From Lithobates sylvaticus (Eukaryota > Chordata > Amphibia > Anura > Ranidae): a DNA stretch of 64,000 nucleotides. The notes under the pieces are model-generated. The model did not search any database, was not told the DNA's origin, and was given only the letters and a program-made list of their open reading frames with translations. The translations under genes were made by a program, and so were the position numbers. Positions 21,877 through 32,583 of this stretch are shown piece after piece; within the stretch, counting starts at the first letter, position 1; the number at the start of each line of letters is the position of its first letter. Where the stretch lies: contig CM053029.1 in assembly GCA_028564925.1 (NCBI GenBank), positions 426,424,303 through 426,488,302 on the forward strand. Reading direction: 5' to 3'.

Positions 21877-22653
21877 AATGAATGACTTGTATAGCGCTAC
21901 CTATGCGAACTGAATCGCCTCAGGGCGCTTTTTGCCACTGGTGTCCATCTGTGGTATAGTGCAGTCCTTGCCTGTGGGGTCCCGACACACTTATGCCCCA
22001 TACACAAGGTCGGAAAATCCGACCACAAAATCCATCGGATTTTGTCCGACGGATTTAGTCCGACACTGGTGTTGCATACACACGGTCGGACAAAGTTGTC
22101 GGAAAATCCGATCAGTCTGAACGTGGTGACGTTTGTTGCCTACGACGGGACTACGTAGAGGCTAGTAGCCAATAGCTTTGGTCTTGTAATGTGATCTGAG
22201 CATGCGTGGCACTTTGTCCGTCGGAATTCGCTACACACGATCGGAATTGGTGTGATCGGACTTTGTTGTCGGAAAATCTTTAGAGCAGGAGATACAACTT
22301 TGTCCGTCAGACAATCCGATGGAAAATGTCCGATGGTGCCTACACACGGTCGGAATTTCCGACAACATTGTCCGATAGGACAGAATCCATCGGAAAATCC
22401 GACCGTGTGTATGGGGCTTAACAAACACATACACATACAACATACACATATTTGGCCAATTTTTATCGACAGGATCTAATTAACCTACCAGCATGTCTTT
22501 GGAGTGTGGGAGGAAACCGGAGTACCCGGAGGAAACCCACGCAGGCACAGGGAGAACATGCAAACTCCAGGCAGAAGGTGTCGTGGTCAGGATTTGAACC
22601 AGCGACCCTATTACTGCTAGGTGAAAGTGCTAACCACTAAACCACTGTGCTGC
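21877..22653 (-). mobile_element. tRNA-derived SINE in minus orientation
   Basis: On the minus strand the head reads GGGCAGCACAGTGG, TTTAGTGGTTAGCAC (A-box-like) and GGTTCAAATCC (B box), a tRNA-type pol III promoter. The body contains the GGTTTCCTCCGGGTACTCCGG block, and the tail ends in CATTCATTCATT-type repeats beside TAGCGCTATACAAG. A 7-bp duplication CCTAATG flanks it (21,870-21,876 and 22,654-22,660). It lands at the start of the Tc1 transposase and is itself split by the MITE at 21,994-22,417. Confidence 0.8.
21994..22417. repeat. MITE, TGCCCCATACACACGG family, copy 2
   Basis: Ends TGCCCCATACACAAGGTCGG and CCGACCGTGTGTATGGGGC, with TTA on each side (21,991-21,993 and 22,418-22,420). 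The interior is built of repeated GTCCGACGGA and TCGGAAAATCCGAT units in both orientations. It is the innermost of three nested elements. Confidence 0.85.
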
Positions 22654-22658
22654 CCTAA

Positions 22659-23655
22659 TGGCTAAGAGGTCTGAGGATCTGAAAAAAAGAATTGTTGCTC
22701 TACATAAAGATGGCCTAGGCTACAAGAAGATTGCCAAGACCCTGAAACTGAGCTGCAGAATGGTGGCCAGGACCATACAGCAGTTTAACAGGACAAGTTC
22801 CACTAAGAACAGGCCCCGCCATGGTTGACCAAAGAAGTTGAGTGCATGTGCTCAGCGTCATATCCAGAGGTTGTCTTTGTGAAATAGACATATGAGTGCT
22901 GCCAGGATTGCTACAGAGGTTGAAGGGGTGGGGGGTGGGGTCAGCCTGTCAGTGCTCAGACCATACGTTACACGCTGCATCAAATTGGTCTGCATGGCTG
23001 TCCCAGAAGGTCTGGGAAAAGTCTCTTCAAAAGATGACACACAAGAAAGCCTGCAGTTTGCTGAAAACAAGCAAAGGCCATGGATTACTGAAACCATGTC
23101 CTGTGGTCAGATCAGACCAAGATAAACTTTTTTGGTTCAGATGGTGTCAAGTGTGTGTGGCGGCAAACAGGTGAGGAGTACAAAGACAAGTGCGTCTTGC
23201 CTACAGTTAAGCATGGTGGTGGAAGTGTCAGGGTCTGGGGCTGCATGAATGCTGTCGGCACTGGGAGCTACAGTTCATTGAGGGAACCATGAATGCCAAC
23301 ATGTACTGTGACATACTGAAGCAGAGCATGATTCCCTCCCTTTGGAGACTGGGCTGCAGGGCAGTATTCCAACATAACGACCCCAAACACACCTCCAAGA
23401 AGACCACTGCCTTGCTAAAGAAGCTGAGGGTAAAGGTGATTGACTGGCCAAGCATGTCTCCAGACCTAAACCCTATTGAGCATCCTCAAACGGAAGGTGG
23501 AGGAGCGCAAGGTCTCCAACATCCACCAGCTCAGTGATGTTGTCATGGAGGAGTGAAAGAGGACTCCATTGGCAACCTGTGAAGCGCTGGTGAACTCCAT
23601 GCCCAAGAGGGTTAAGGCAGTGATGGAAAATAATGGTGGCCACACAAAATATTGA
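22659..23655 (+). pseudogene. Tc1 transposase, broken
   Basis: Starts in SEDLKKRIVALHKDGLGYKK (helix-turn-helix DNA-binding region) and ends NSMPKRVKAVMENNGGHTKY before TGA at 23,653-23,655. The DDE catalytic sites are still visible: D in WSDQTK (23,110-23,112), D in NDPKHT (about 23,379) and E in DLNPIEH (about 23,478). Inactivating changes include in-frame TGA codons at 22,826-22,828 and 22,880-22,882 and frameshifts near 22,930, 23,000 and 23,490. Against the family consensus as I remember it, the start codon is also changed (GTGGCACC at 21,864) and cut off by the SINE. Confidence 0.9.
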
Positions 23656-23908
23656 CATACTGATATATTGATACTTTGGGCCCAATTTGGACATTTTCAC
23701 TTAGGGGTGTATTCACTTTTGTTGCCAGCGGTTTAGACATTAATGGCCGTGTGTTGATTTATTTTGAGGGGACAGCAAATTTACACTGTTATACAAGCTG
23801 TACACTCACTACTTTACATTGTAGCAACGTGTCATTTCTTCAGCGTTGTCACATGAAGATATAATAAAATATTTACAAAAATGTGAGGGTGTACTCACTC
23901 TTGTGAGA

Positions 23909-23913
23909 TATAT

Positions 23914-23974
<61 letters not shown>

Positions 23975-24005
23975 CACACACATATATTATATATATATAT
24001 ATATA
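23909..24005. repeat. (TA)n microsatellite
   Basis: A long TA dinucleotide run with a short CA/TA segment near 23,970-23,990, at the right end of the Tc1 copy. Confidence 0.95.
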
Positions 24006-24128
24006 CACACATATTATATGAATTTTACTCTTCAGGTAGAACAGGGAATACGTATGGCTCATTTGATATACATGCTGATCTGATGAATTTTGATTCTACG
24101 GAAAATATCTCAATATGTTAAGACTTAC

Positions 24129-24283
24129 CGTAATACAAACACATTATAAATTATATCCAGTAACTTTTCTTCAATTACCTCTCCATACTGATTTTCTGTA
24201 ACTTTGTACCTCAGGGAATCAACTAACAAGTTATTCAGCTGTTGAATAGAAAAAGTGCTTTCTTGATATTTCAGTGTGTTTCT
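24129..24283 (-). CDS. Candidate host exon, gene unidentified
   Basis: On the minus strand a 51-codon open stretch reads ...YQESTFSIQQLNNLL...ENQYGEVIEEKLLDIIYNVFVL and meets a consensus donor (CG|GTAAGT, GT at 24,128-24,127). The acceptor may be TGTTCAG before 24,283, or an upstream TTGACAG that would add LWQQPAVQ; neither has a strong pyrimidine tract. Codon use and composition look like a real helical protein segment, unlike the surrounding repeats. I do not recognise the protein. It lies downstream, on the same strand, of the CADPS exon at 50 kb but does not match the CADPS sequence expected next. Confidence 0.5.
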
Positions 24284-24652
24284 CTGAACAGCTGGCTGCT
24301 GCCATAACTGTCAATTTATCACTTCCAATCTTCACTTGTAGAACAGAAGTGTAGATACTTCATATGACTGCTCTGACATTAAGCTTGTGTTGACCCTACT
24401 TTCACTTTCTTACTGCTAGCTCTGACCTTGTCATATAGACAACTCACTTTGAGCCACACATTTATTAGTTGAAGCTGTGATCCACGCATAACTTGTTTAA
24501 AGATCTGTATTATAAGGAAGGGTCCAAACTGCCTGCATTTGGAATTTAAAAGAACGACAGTTCTTAAAGAATAGTATAAACTTTGTCAATATGCTTTTTT
24601 TTTTTATTACGAAATAAAGTTGCTAGATCAAGGTGAAATCTTCTTTTGTACC
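24284..24652. other. Apparently single-copy sequence beside the candidate exon
   Basis: No repeat motif is recognised between the candidate exon and the hAT duplication at 24,653. If the exon is real, this is the 3' end of the preceding intron. Confidence 0.35.
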
Positions 24653-24660
24653 CACTAGGA

Positions 24661-25942
24661 CAGGGGTGCCTTTGTAACTGGTCACAATGAGCAGAGCAGG
24701 CGGATGACAGGTCCGTGTTGGCTCTGCATATGCAGATTGGACACGGACACAGCCCACTCTACTCTATGACGGAAGGGGATTGATCCCCTTCTGTGTTTTT
24801 GTTAGCAAATCAGATTGGAGGTAGGCGGGTGTAAATGGACACAAATCCATATCTCCCAACTTTTTGAGATGGGAATGAGGGACACCTATCAGCAAAAGTA
24901 TGCAGGCATAGGACACACCCCTTGCCACACCCCTTAAAGGAGAATTGTGCAAAAAAAAAACAAGACTGGTTAAACCCACAAGTGTTTTTTTTTTTTTTTT
25001 TTTACCACTACTATTCCTTTACTGTATATTGGCTTTTGGAATCTACAAATACAGCAATTTAGAAATCAGATGAAAGGTTTAGCACTGCCATAGACTTCTA
25101 TTATATCCTGCAGGTGTGGTGCACTTTCTGAAAGCGCACCAAACCTGCAGGTAATAAGAGAAGTCTATGCCTCAGCGCAGGTAACCTGAAGGGTCACTGC
25201 ACCTGCGGATCAGTTTGAAAGCAGCCCACTGTAATTTTAGTAATAAACTGACTTTTAAAGCAGTGTTCCGCCCAAAAAATAAATGAATTAAAAGCCAGCA
25301 GCTACACATACTGCAGCTGCTGGCTTTTAACAATAGGACACTTACCTGTCCTGGAGTCCTGCCGCCGCCATTGCGAGTAAGGGTACCTTACAGCTTCACG
25401 CCGGGAACCCTACTGCGCATGCACATGGCCCCGCTCCTCTCTCCTACAGGCCCGGCGACATGGAGAGGAGGAGGGAGCCCTGCGGTGATGTCACGGGCCG
25501 TGCCCAGAACTCCCGGAAGTGGGAACAGGATACCTGTCAAAGACAGGTATCCTGTCCCCCCTCCCCCTAAAAGATGCCAATTGTGGCACCGGAGGGGGAG
25601 AGGAGACAAATGAGCGGAAGTTCCGCTTTTGGGTGGAACTCCACTTTATTAACAGTCTTCCATTCAGGTATCACCCTGCTGTTGCTGTCCCAGGCAGAGT
25701 GCATTTGGTATCACTCTGCCTGTGACAGGAGTCGGTGCTATACAGGAAGCATCAGCTTACAAAGCTCTGCTCAACAGCCACTTGCTTTCTCTACCGCCGG
25801 CTGAATTAATAACACAGATGGTGGGTCCACAACCCATGATCTGGGTTTGCCAATCCGCCATCCCAGAGAAGGAGGTTGCGGGTCACATCAGAGGGCTCCA
25901 CGGTCCACATGTGGCCCCCGGGCCACTGGTCGGGCACCCCCG
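24661..25942. mobile_element. Non-autonomous hAT element with 8-bp duplication
   Basis: Termini CAGGGGTGCC (24,661) and GGGCACCCCCG (ending 25,942) are inverted repeats of hAT type. An exact 8-bp duplication, CACTAGGA, lies at 24,653-24,660 and 25,943-25,950. The inner right end (CACATGTGGCCCCCGGGCCA) is characteristic of hAT ends. There is no transposase; the interior is other repeats, including a TTAAAGCGG-family MITE. Confidence 0.88.
25256..25648. repeat. TTAAAGCGG-family MITE, copy 1
   Basis: Left end TTAAAGCAGTGTTCCGCCC and right end GGGTGGAACTCCACTTTA are inverted. An inner palindrome AAAGCCAGCAGCT..AGCTGCTGGCTTTT follows the left end. The same family occurs at 28,729, 29,709 and 43,863. 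Confidence 0.7.
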
Positions 25943-26159
25943 CACTAGGACAACATGTTTTTTTTACAGGATATGTCACCGTTTAATGTTTGATTCTCCC
26001 ATTGGTTGGCCTTGCCCTGCCACGTGTCAACTGACAAGAAACTATAACAATGGAGAAGAAAAATGTGTCTGTGAAAGCTCTCATTTTTTCAGGTCATAGT
26101 ACAGCTAGTAGTAGGTAGTTACATTTAACTGGACTTCTGATGAGATCTCCAGAATGCTT

Positions 26160-26470
26160 TGAAAGTTTGAGACTACCCAGATTAGGATTTCATTAAAACA
26201 TCCGCAAGGTTAAGCAAAAACATGGAAACATTGTACAGAGGGGAGAAGTGGAACGCTTGGAGTATTACAGTCATCCTTTATATAACCAGAATGCCAAACA
26301 CAAGCAATTAACTTGGTATATACAGTGCAGTAAGGAATGCAAAGACTTGTATATTGGGGAAACAAAACAACCTTTAAAACTAATGGCCCAAGTGTAAAAC
26401 CTACAGGTCAAGACTCAGCAGTCTTTCTACAACTCCACTTTTGTTGAGAAAAAACTATCCCCACTGAGTG
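26160..26470 (+). pseudogene. Penelope-like GIY-YIG remnant
   Basis: The plus-strand frame WYIQCSKECKDLYIGETKQPL corresponds to the GIY-YIG nuclease start of Penelope-like elements (Y-x-I-x-C-x-x-C, then YIGET). Shortly after, GQDSAVF-type text appears in a shifted frame. The copy is short and dead. It differs from the element at 62-64 kb, whose same block reads TYLLSCPCGLQYVGRT. Confidence 0.65.
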
Positions 26471-26889
26471 ATTTACTGTATGTACATTTTAACAAATGCT
26501 GTAGCAGATTCCTACCTTTTGTTGCCTGTTTGTTTCACCATGTCCTTTGGATACTGATTCTCAACAGTAGGGACTGGATCATTATAAATAAGCTGGTGCA
26601 CTCTCAGTATTCTAATAAGAAAAGCTGCAGGGTCTGCATCCCTTTAAAAATATTTAACCCCTGGAGAGTAATTGGACCAAAACATAAATTCCTATTGCAG
26701 CTTGTGAATAGTCATCTGGTACATAAAATGACGTACTATCCCTTATAATACAATACATTACAAGTGCCCAAGGGACCTTATCAAAGTACAACATAAGATA
26801 AAAATAATTTAATTTAACAAAATAATTTTTATACAGTACATGCATTTATTGAAAAAAATAAGAAAAAAGAAAAGCAGATTTACGATTGT

Positions 26890-27750
26890 AGTTGGTGTTT
26901 CTGATCTTATTCACAAATATTTGTATTGAGATTCTACAGAGTGACAGTACAATGCACCAGGATCCTGAAAATAAAGCGCATCACAAACAATGCGTTTCAT
27001 GATCATTGATTCACTTCTTCGGGAGTAGATGCTACTGAGAGGGTATCTACAAAAAAATAAATAAATCAGTTTACAAGTAATTTAAAGATTACAGCACTTG
27101 CAGATGACAACAGCTAAGGATGTCTTCCCCGAGAGAAGATCTGCAACACCCCAGCATTTACCACAGGATGGGATTCCGTTGACTCCAGATACTTTCCCAC
27201 TTGAATTTGGAGAAGAGCTGAAGCCCCCGGCCAGCTGAGCAGGCAGCAAATTGTCTCAGTGTTCCTATTGTGCTGCTGTGGGGGTTGGTGACCAGGCGCA
27301 AGCTTCAACTCCCCTCCAAGTTGAAGTGGAAAAGTGTCTGGAGTCAGCAGAATCCCATCCTGTGGAGAATGTTCATTGCAAACCCGAAAGGATTTCTCCC
27401 AACAAACTTCCCTTCTGGCTCTACTCATGCTTGTGTTTTGATGTGACTATGGACTGCCGTGATTCTTCATCGCCATCTGCATGCTATTTGCTCTCCCCTC
27501 TGTTGTCCCACTGGGTCATTGCAGGTCTTACTCTCACAGCTCCCAGACAGACGCTCTTGGCTGGTATCTGTAACATATTTCTAACAGTGAGTTTTTTGTG
27601 GATACCCTGTCAAAGCATCTACTCCTGATGAAATGAATCAATATTTACGAAAAGCGTTGAGTTTGTGATGTGCTTTATTTTGATATCCAACTGTCACTCT
27701 GTGGAATCTTAATACAAATATTTGTGAATAAGAAACTCTTAACTGCAATC
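26890..27750. repeat. Large interrupted inverted repeat with Penelope-end motifs
   Basis: The outer arms, 26,890-27,035 and the complement of 27,605-27,750, share CACAAATATTTGTATT, GACAGTNNAATN and the CTNNTGA..GAAANGCG box. The inner arms, 27,160-27,225 and 27,300-27,365, share ACAGGATGGGATTC and GACTCCAGA. The stretches between the arms do not match. Both outer arms carry a hammerhead-like core (minus strand 26,992-27,023; plus strand 27,625-27,658). Two Penelope termini in head-to-head arrangement is the likeliest reading. Confidence 0.65.
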
Positions 27751-27843
27751 ATAGCAAATCAGCTTTTTTTTTGTATGTAGAATTTTTTTTTTCAATAAAC
27801 ATCTTTTTATCCATTTACCCTCCTGTGGTGTTGCACCACATAT

Positions 27844-28728
27844 AACCACTTCAGCTCCGGAAGATTTACCCCCCCCTCCTGACCAGGCCATTCTTTGCGA
27901 TTCGGCACTGCAATACTTTAACCACTTGCCGACCGGCTCACGCTGATAAACGTCGGCAAAGTGGCACGGGTGCGCAAAGTGATGTAACCGTACATCACTC
28001 TATCATTGGCGGCTAGTGGGTGTGCGTACGTCCCCGCTGCGGGACTCGCAGACTCAATGTCCGCCGGTGGCGCACGATCATGGCACAGAGAGGCTGAATG
28101 GGGAGATGCCCATGTAAAAAAGGCATTTCCCTGTTCTGCCTAGCAACATGACAGAGATCTACTGCTCCCTGTCATCGGGAGCAGTGATCTCTGTCATGTT
28201 CTAGTGACCCCATCCCCCCTACAGTTAGAACACGCTAAGGGAACACACTTGGACCCCTGGATTGCCCCCTAGTGTTTAACCCCTTCCCTGCCAGTGACAT
28301 TTACACATTAATCAGTGCATTTTTATAGCACTAATCACTGTATAAATGCCAATGGTCCCAAAATAGTGTCAAAAGTGTCCGATCTGTCCGCCGCAATCAT
28401 GATAAAAATCGCAGATCACCGCTATTACTAATAAAAAATGAATAATAAAAATGCCATAAATCTATCCCCTATTATGTAGACGCAATAACTTTTGCGCAAA
28501 CCAATCAATACACGCTTATTGCGATTTTTTTACCAAAAATATGTAGATAAATACATATTGGCCTAAACTGAGGAAGAAATTAGTTTTTTTTTTATATTTT
28601 TTGGGGGATATTATAGCAAAAAGTAAAACAGATTTTTTTCCGAATTTTCACTCTTTTTGTTTATAGCGCAAAAAAATAAAAAACGCAGGTGTGATCAAAT
28701 ACCATAAAAAGAAAGCTCTATTTGTTGG
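27844..28728. repeat. TTAA-CCACTT family, copies 1a and 1b
   Basis: A truncated forward copy (TAACCACTTCAGCTCCGG, then GACCAGGCCATT and GCGATTCGGCACTGC) runs to 27,918. There a reverse-oriented copy starts (TTTAACCACTTGCCGACC) and runs to the AAGCTCTATTTGTTGGG block at about 28,728. The inner palindrome with GGGAGCAGTGATCTCTGTCAT is characteristic of the family. It is non-coding. Confidence 0.75.
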
Positions 28729-28970
28729 GAAACACACGGGTCCCAGAGACAGCAGGGACCATCCGGATTGCGCAGCATGACTCTCGCATGCGCAGTAGGG
28801 AACTGGGAAGGCCTCACTTCCCGATTCCCCTATCGCAGATGGTGGCGACAGCACCCGTGCACTGAGCGATAGATCGGTTTCGGGTGCCGACATCGCGGGC
28901 GCCCTGGACAGGTAAGTGCCCTTATTTTAAAAGTCAGCAGCTGCAGTATTTGGCGGACTTCCGCTTTAAG
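28729..28970. repeat. TTAAAGCGG-family MITE, copy 2 (partial)
   Basis: Shares GGGTCCCAGAGACAGCAGGG, GCGCAGCATGACTC, GCATGCGCAGTAGGGAA and the AAAAGTCAGCAGCTGCAGTA end with the 43.9-kb copy, in reverse orientation, ending GGACTTCCGCTTTAA. The other terminus is missing where it joins the TTAA-CCACTT element. Confidence 0.7.
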
Positions 28971-29708
28971 TGAATACCCATCTTTAGGCTTGCTTCACAT
29001 GCTAAGGTTTTGAGATTACTGCATCAGACAGACCAAGAGGTCTAAACAATTTAAAGAGAATCTCTCAAAAGATTTGAAATCCCCTATTAGACTAGAGTCC
29101 TACCTTCAACAAAAGGACTGTCATGAGAAAGAGGTTTATTCTGCACTGCCTTTTTTATATCACTACTTCCATTATGTAAGCTTCTAGCAGACACCATTTG
29201 GTGTTTCCATATCCCCAAAATAAAAATAAAAATTACAAACAAAAATTACAAACCAAAAAATATTCACTACGTTGAATCAACTTAGTGATACAATAAAAAT
29301 TTTCCAACGCTCCACCCAAATCTGAAAATGCAATTGTGCTCCACTTTTGTTTGCAATATAAACAACCAAAAGTTCAATAATCATATCTTGCATAAACATG
29401 CTGATGTACAGGCTATTATCCAGTGCTACACCCAAAACTGAAAATGCAATTGTGCTCCACCCTTTTAAATAAACATCTAATAGTCTCTATATGGGTAAAT
29501 ATTGTGATTGTCCCAACACATAATTTTTTTTTGATGATATCCTTAAAGCAGCACAACAATGTTTATGTTATTGGGACCACCATGTGCCTGGTCGTTAAGT
29601 TCATTCACAAATAAAATGGTTCTCATAAGAAATCACTGAAGGGGAGAGAGGCTTACCTGCTATTTATACCCATCAGTCATCCCAACCATACATGTTGAGT
29701 CTCTGGCT
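28971..29708. other. AT-rich stretch with a ~43-bp direct repeat
   Basis: Two copies of CTGAAAATGCAATTGTGCTCC, in a 43-bp block that also contains CACCCAAA, lie at about 29,304-29,345 and 29,418-29,462. No gene was seen. Confidence 0.6.
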
Positions 29709-30188
29709 TTAAAGCGGACCTCCACCCTTTTCCACAAGTTCCCACCATTCCACCCCTCCTTCTAGCCCCTATACAGTACGTATTGCCCATGTTTTTTTAT
29801 TTTTATTTATTTATTTTTTTACCTTTTCTTAAGAAAAACAGTCTGGCCCGCCTCCCTATGCACATCAATCGCCTTAGGCGAATGACGCGCACACGGTCTC
29901 CTGTGCCCTTCCGGGATATGTCACATATCCTAGTAGGCATAGCCTTTCATTCAGGAGAGGAGGTGGTGACGGGCCTATCGGTGCATCATCAGGAGGCCCA
30001 CCGGCTAAACCCCGAAAAGACGGCAGGCCTCTCAATGACGTCAGAAAAGACATGGCAGCATGAGTGGTGGCAGGTCATGAGATGATCTCAGCGAGACAAC
30101 ACTGGGTCCACTGGATGGCTGAGTATCCGAAATGTGCAGATATCACCTTCAGGTAAGTTGGTGGGTCTGGGTGGAGATCTGCATTAAG
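29709..30188. repeat. TTAAAGCGG-family MITE, copy 3
   Basis: Ends TTAAAGCGGACCTCCACCC and GGGTGGAGATCTGCATTAA are inverted repeats about 480 bp apart. The interior frame of 100 codons (29,783-30,085) is not a gene. Confidence 0.7.
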
Positions 30189-30540
30189 GGATACCATATG
30201 CCCCACTAGTAGCCGCTCAGGCTTGACGTTGCATATGTCTGCATTTGCTCCTCTCCACTACATGGTAGGTGATTAGATTGGTGGTTACACAAGAAAGATA
30301 ACGTTTTTGTTTCTAGTTCTGGATACAGAGACTCAAGGCTAAGGATGACCACATTGGGAGTCCCATGAATTTGGCACATAAGAGTGAACACCTCAGGATG
30401 AAGAGACCATACCCCTTGGATCAAGCGCTGGCAGCAGAGATAAGCCACTTGTATAAATTGAAAATCTTGCGAGCTACCAAAAAATATTAAATCTGAGACT
30501 AAATAATCAGCCGCTGGTATTGATTATGTCTCATGCTAAA
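30189..30540. other. No feature recognised
   Basis: Mixed sequence between a MITE and a fold-back element, with no coding or repeat signal that I can name. Confidence 0.3.
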
Positions 30541-30554
30541 CAATTTAAATATAG

Positions 30555-31155
30555 GAAAATACCGCGCTAAGCTAGTGTCAATATGCAATACCAAATAAAA
30601 GTAAACAGTATTAACTGTGCTAAATATAGTGCCAAAAAATCAATAACGAGACATAAATCGATCAAATCAATTTAAAATAAGGTGCCAGAGTGCTAAGTGG
30701 CATAATCAATAAATACAACAAAACAAAAATTGCATTAGAGTCTATAGAACATGCTTTAAATCTTGCTGCGATGATAAAGTGCTACAGTGCTTGTGAAAAT
30801 CAATAACCAAATTTCATCCACAATTCCTCCACGGCTGTAGTGATAATCCACACGTGTTTAAGTGACACCACTCTTGTGCTCCCTCCCGTGTGAGTATGCT
30901 CACCTTAGAGCGTGTGATTTTGCAATTAGTCTTGGTCTAAACACACCAGCGAAATAACTCTGGGTTCTGTGTAGATGGATCTGTGATATCCTATGCGGTC
31001 AAATGGCGTAGTCTCCAAGTGTATATGAGAAATGAGGACTTACGGTAATCGATTTGTGTCTCATTCTTGATTTTTTGGCACCATATTTAGCACAGTTAAT
31101 ACGGTTTATTTTTATTTGGTATTGCATATTGACACTAGCTTAGCGCAGTATTTTC
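30555..31155. repeat. Fold-back element with ~110-bp inverted ends
   Basis: The left arm at about 30,555-30,665 contains GCGCTAAGCTAGTGTCAATA, TGCAATACCAAATAAAA and TTAACTGTGCTAAATAT. It is repeated in reverse complement at about 31,050-31,155 with few mismatches. The interior of about 380 bp is unrelated and non-coding. The GCGCTAA start resembles sequence at Penelope-like ends. Confidence 0.75.
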
Positions 31156-32583
31156 TCATTATGGGATTCCTTTTTCATCTTAGTTATCAAGAATGAGCTA
31201 TTGGAGAAAGACTTTTCTTTTGTGGAAGAAAGACCTTTGCCTGGGATGTATACAGGATCAGACCAAAGTATTCTAGGTGCAGGGAATTCTGGAGAGCAGA
31301 GTCATTGAAGTTCATCGTAAAGCTCTAAAGTAGCTGAATTGTACATTAGTTTATAGTTGCAAGGGAGATAAATGAGCAGATATCCTGTGTTCCAATAAGG
31401 GCAGGAAAGGGTGCATTTGTAAACAACCTGGGAGCAGAGGATAGACTGAAAAGCAGTGTGAAACTCGAAGTAGTCATCTGCCACGGCAAAGTGTAGAAAT
31501 AGCTGATAAGATGGGTAAATGGGAACATGCAGGTAGGCATCTTAAATGTCCATGGATGCCATATGGTCCCCCCTCTCAGAAAGGCAGTTACTGACCTTGC
31601 AAATTCCATACAAAATTTTGGAATTAAAAGAAATTTGTTGAGGAATTTCATATCCGGGGCTGGGCCTGCCAGGTTAAAGAGTTTTTAGAAGATGATGAAA
31701 TCATGTAAAGGAAAGCGAATTTAGTTCTGTTTATTCGAACTTCAACTGCCTACCATAAATACATGATTTCATTAGTAATACATGTAAACCGATCAAAATG
31801 GACACCCTTTATGACAACAAAAAAATATTCTCAATTCTAAACATTTCACTTAAACCAATATTAACATTTTGAAAACATACTGAAAGGTTGAATCATCCAA
31901 TGAACTGTAAATAAAGGTCCTGTTTTTACCCTTGTTGGGGCTGCTTAATAAAATGGGTCTCATATAGCTTTCTTTAAATACATTTCATTATGTATTGTGT
32001 AGTTTAAAAAGTGGGGTTCCATAGTGGATTGTGTTGCAGACTCCACTGGCCATAAATCCCCAAGCGGTTACAAGATATCAGTGGGTGCATTATCAAATCA
32101 CTGTCTTACACACATAACTGTATAGAATACTTACTGTATAGAAACTGTATAAGAAATACTTACGGTCAGTCCTGAGGAAGTTATTTAGCATCTGGAAAAG
32201 TGGAAAGCTCTGCCAGGAATCTGGAGGTTGTGCTTCTATGGCAGAGTTCATATCAACAGAAAACAGCGACCAAAATATCTCGGCGTGCTCTGCTATCAGA
32301 TCTGGCCAGCAGGAAAATGCCTATGTACAGAACAAGCAACACATGTTACAAACAGAACTTCATTTTTGACCTAATGGAAGGTATATGGTTATGTCATGCC
32401 AGGCTGATATATTATAGCTTATTGGATACATATTACTTTATATGTGAAAACTATTGAGCATCACCTTTAATTATTAACCCGAGTTTTAATTACACTACAA
32501 CTCCCAAAAGAAATGGTTTGTGTACAGACTTTGTTACAAAAGATACCCCATACTACAGTTATTAGAATGTTGCTAATAGGCTA
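31156..32583. other. No gene seen
   Basis: AT-rich sequence with only short frames; no terminal repeats were noticed. It may be single-copy intron. Confidence 0.35.

Larger units (their letters stand above)
21532..23908 (+). mobile_element. Tc1-type DNA transposon, inactive, with nested inserts
   Basis: The left end (CAGTAGCTCACAAAAGAG, then ACCCCTCACATTTTTG) and right end (CAAAAATGTGAGGGTGTAC, then CTCTTGTGAGATA) form long inverted repeats of about 200-230 bp each. The left arm (21,532-21,760) and the right arm (23,670-23,908) both include the GTGTATTCACTTTTGTTG-like inner block. The element lies between TA-rich microsatellites, so the TA duplication cannot be distinguished. A SINE carrying a MITE is inserted where the transposase should start. 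Confidence 0.92.

Noticed and set aside
22560-22655. Possible tRNA gene on the minus strand
   Set aside because: A- and B-box-like sequence is present, but the context (SINE body, ATTC tail, CCTAATG duplication) shows a tRNA-derived SINE head.
24129-24283. Reading the candidate exon as the next CADPS exon
   Set aside because: The phase would fit, but the peptide does not resemble the CAPS sequence that should follow [10 protein letters not shown].
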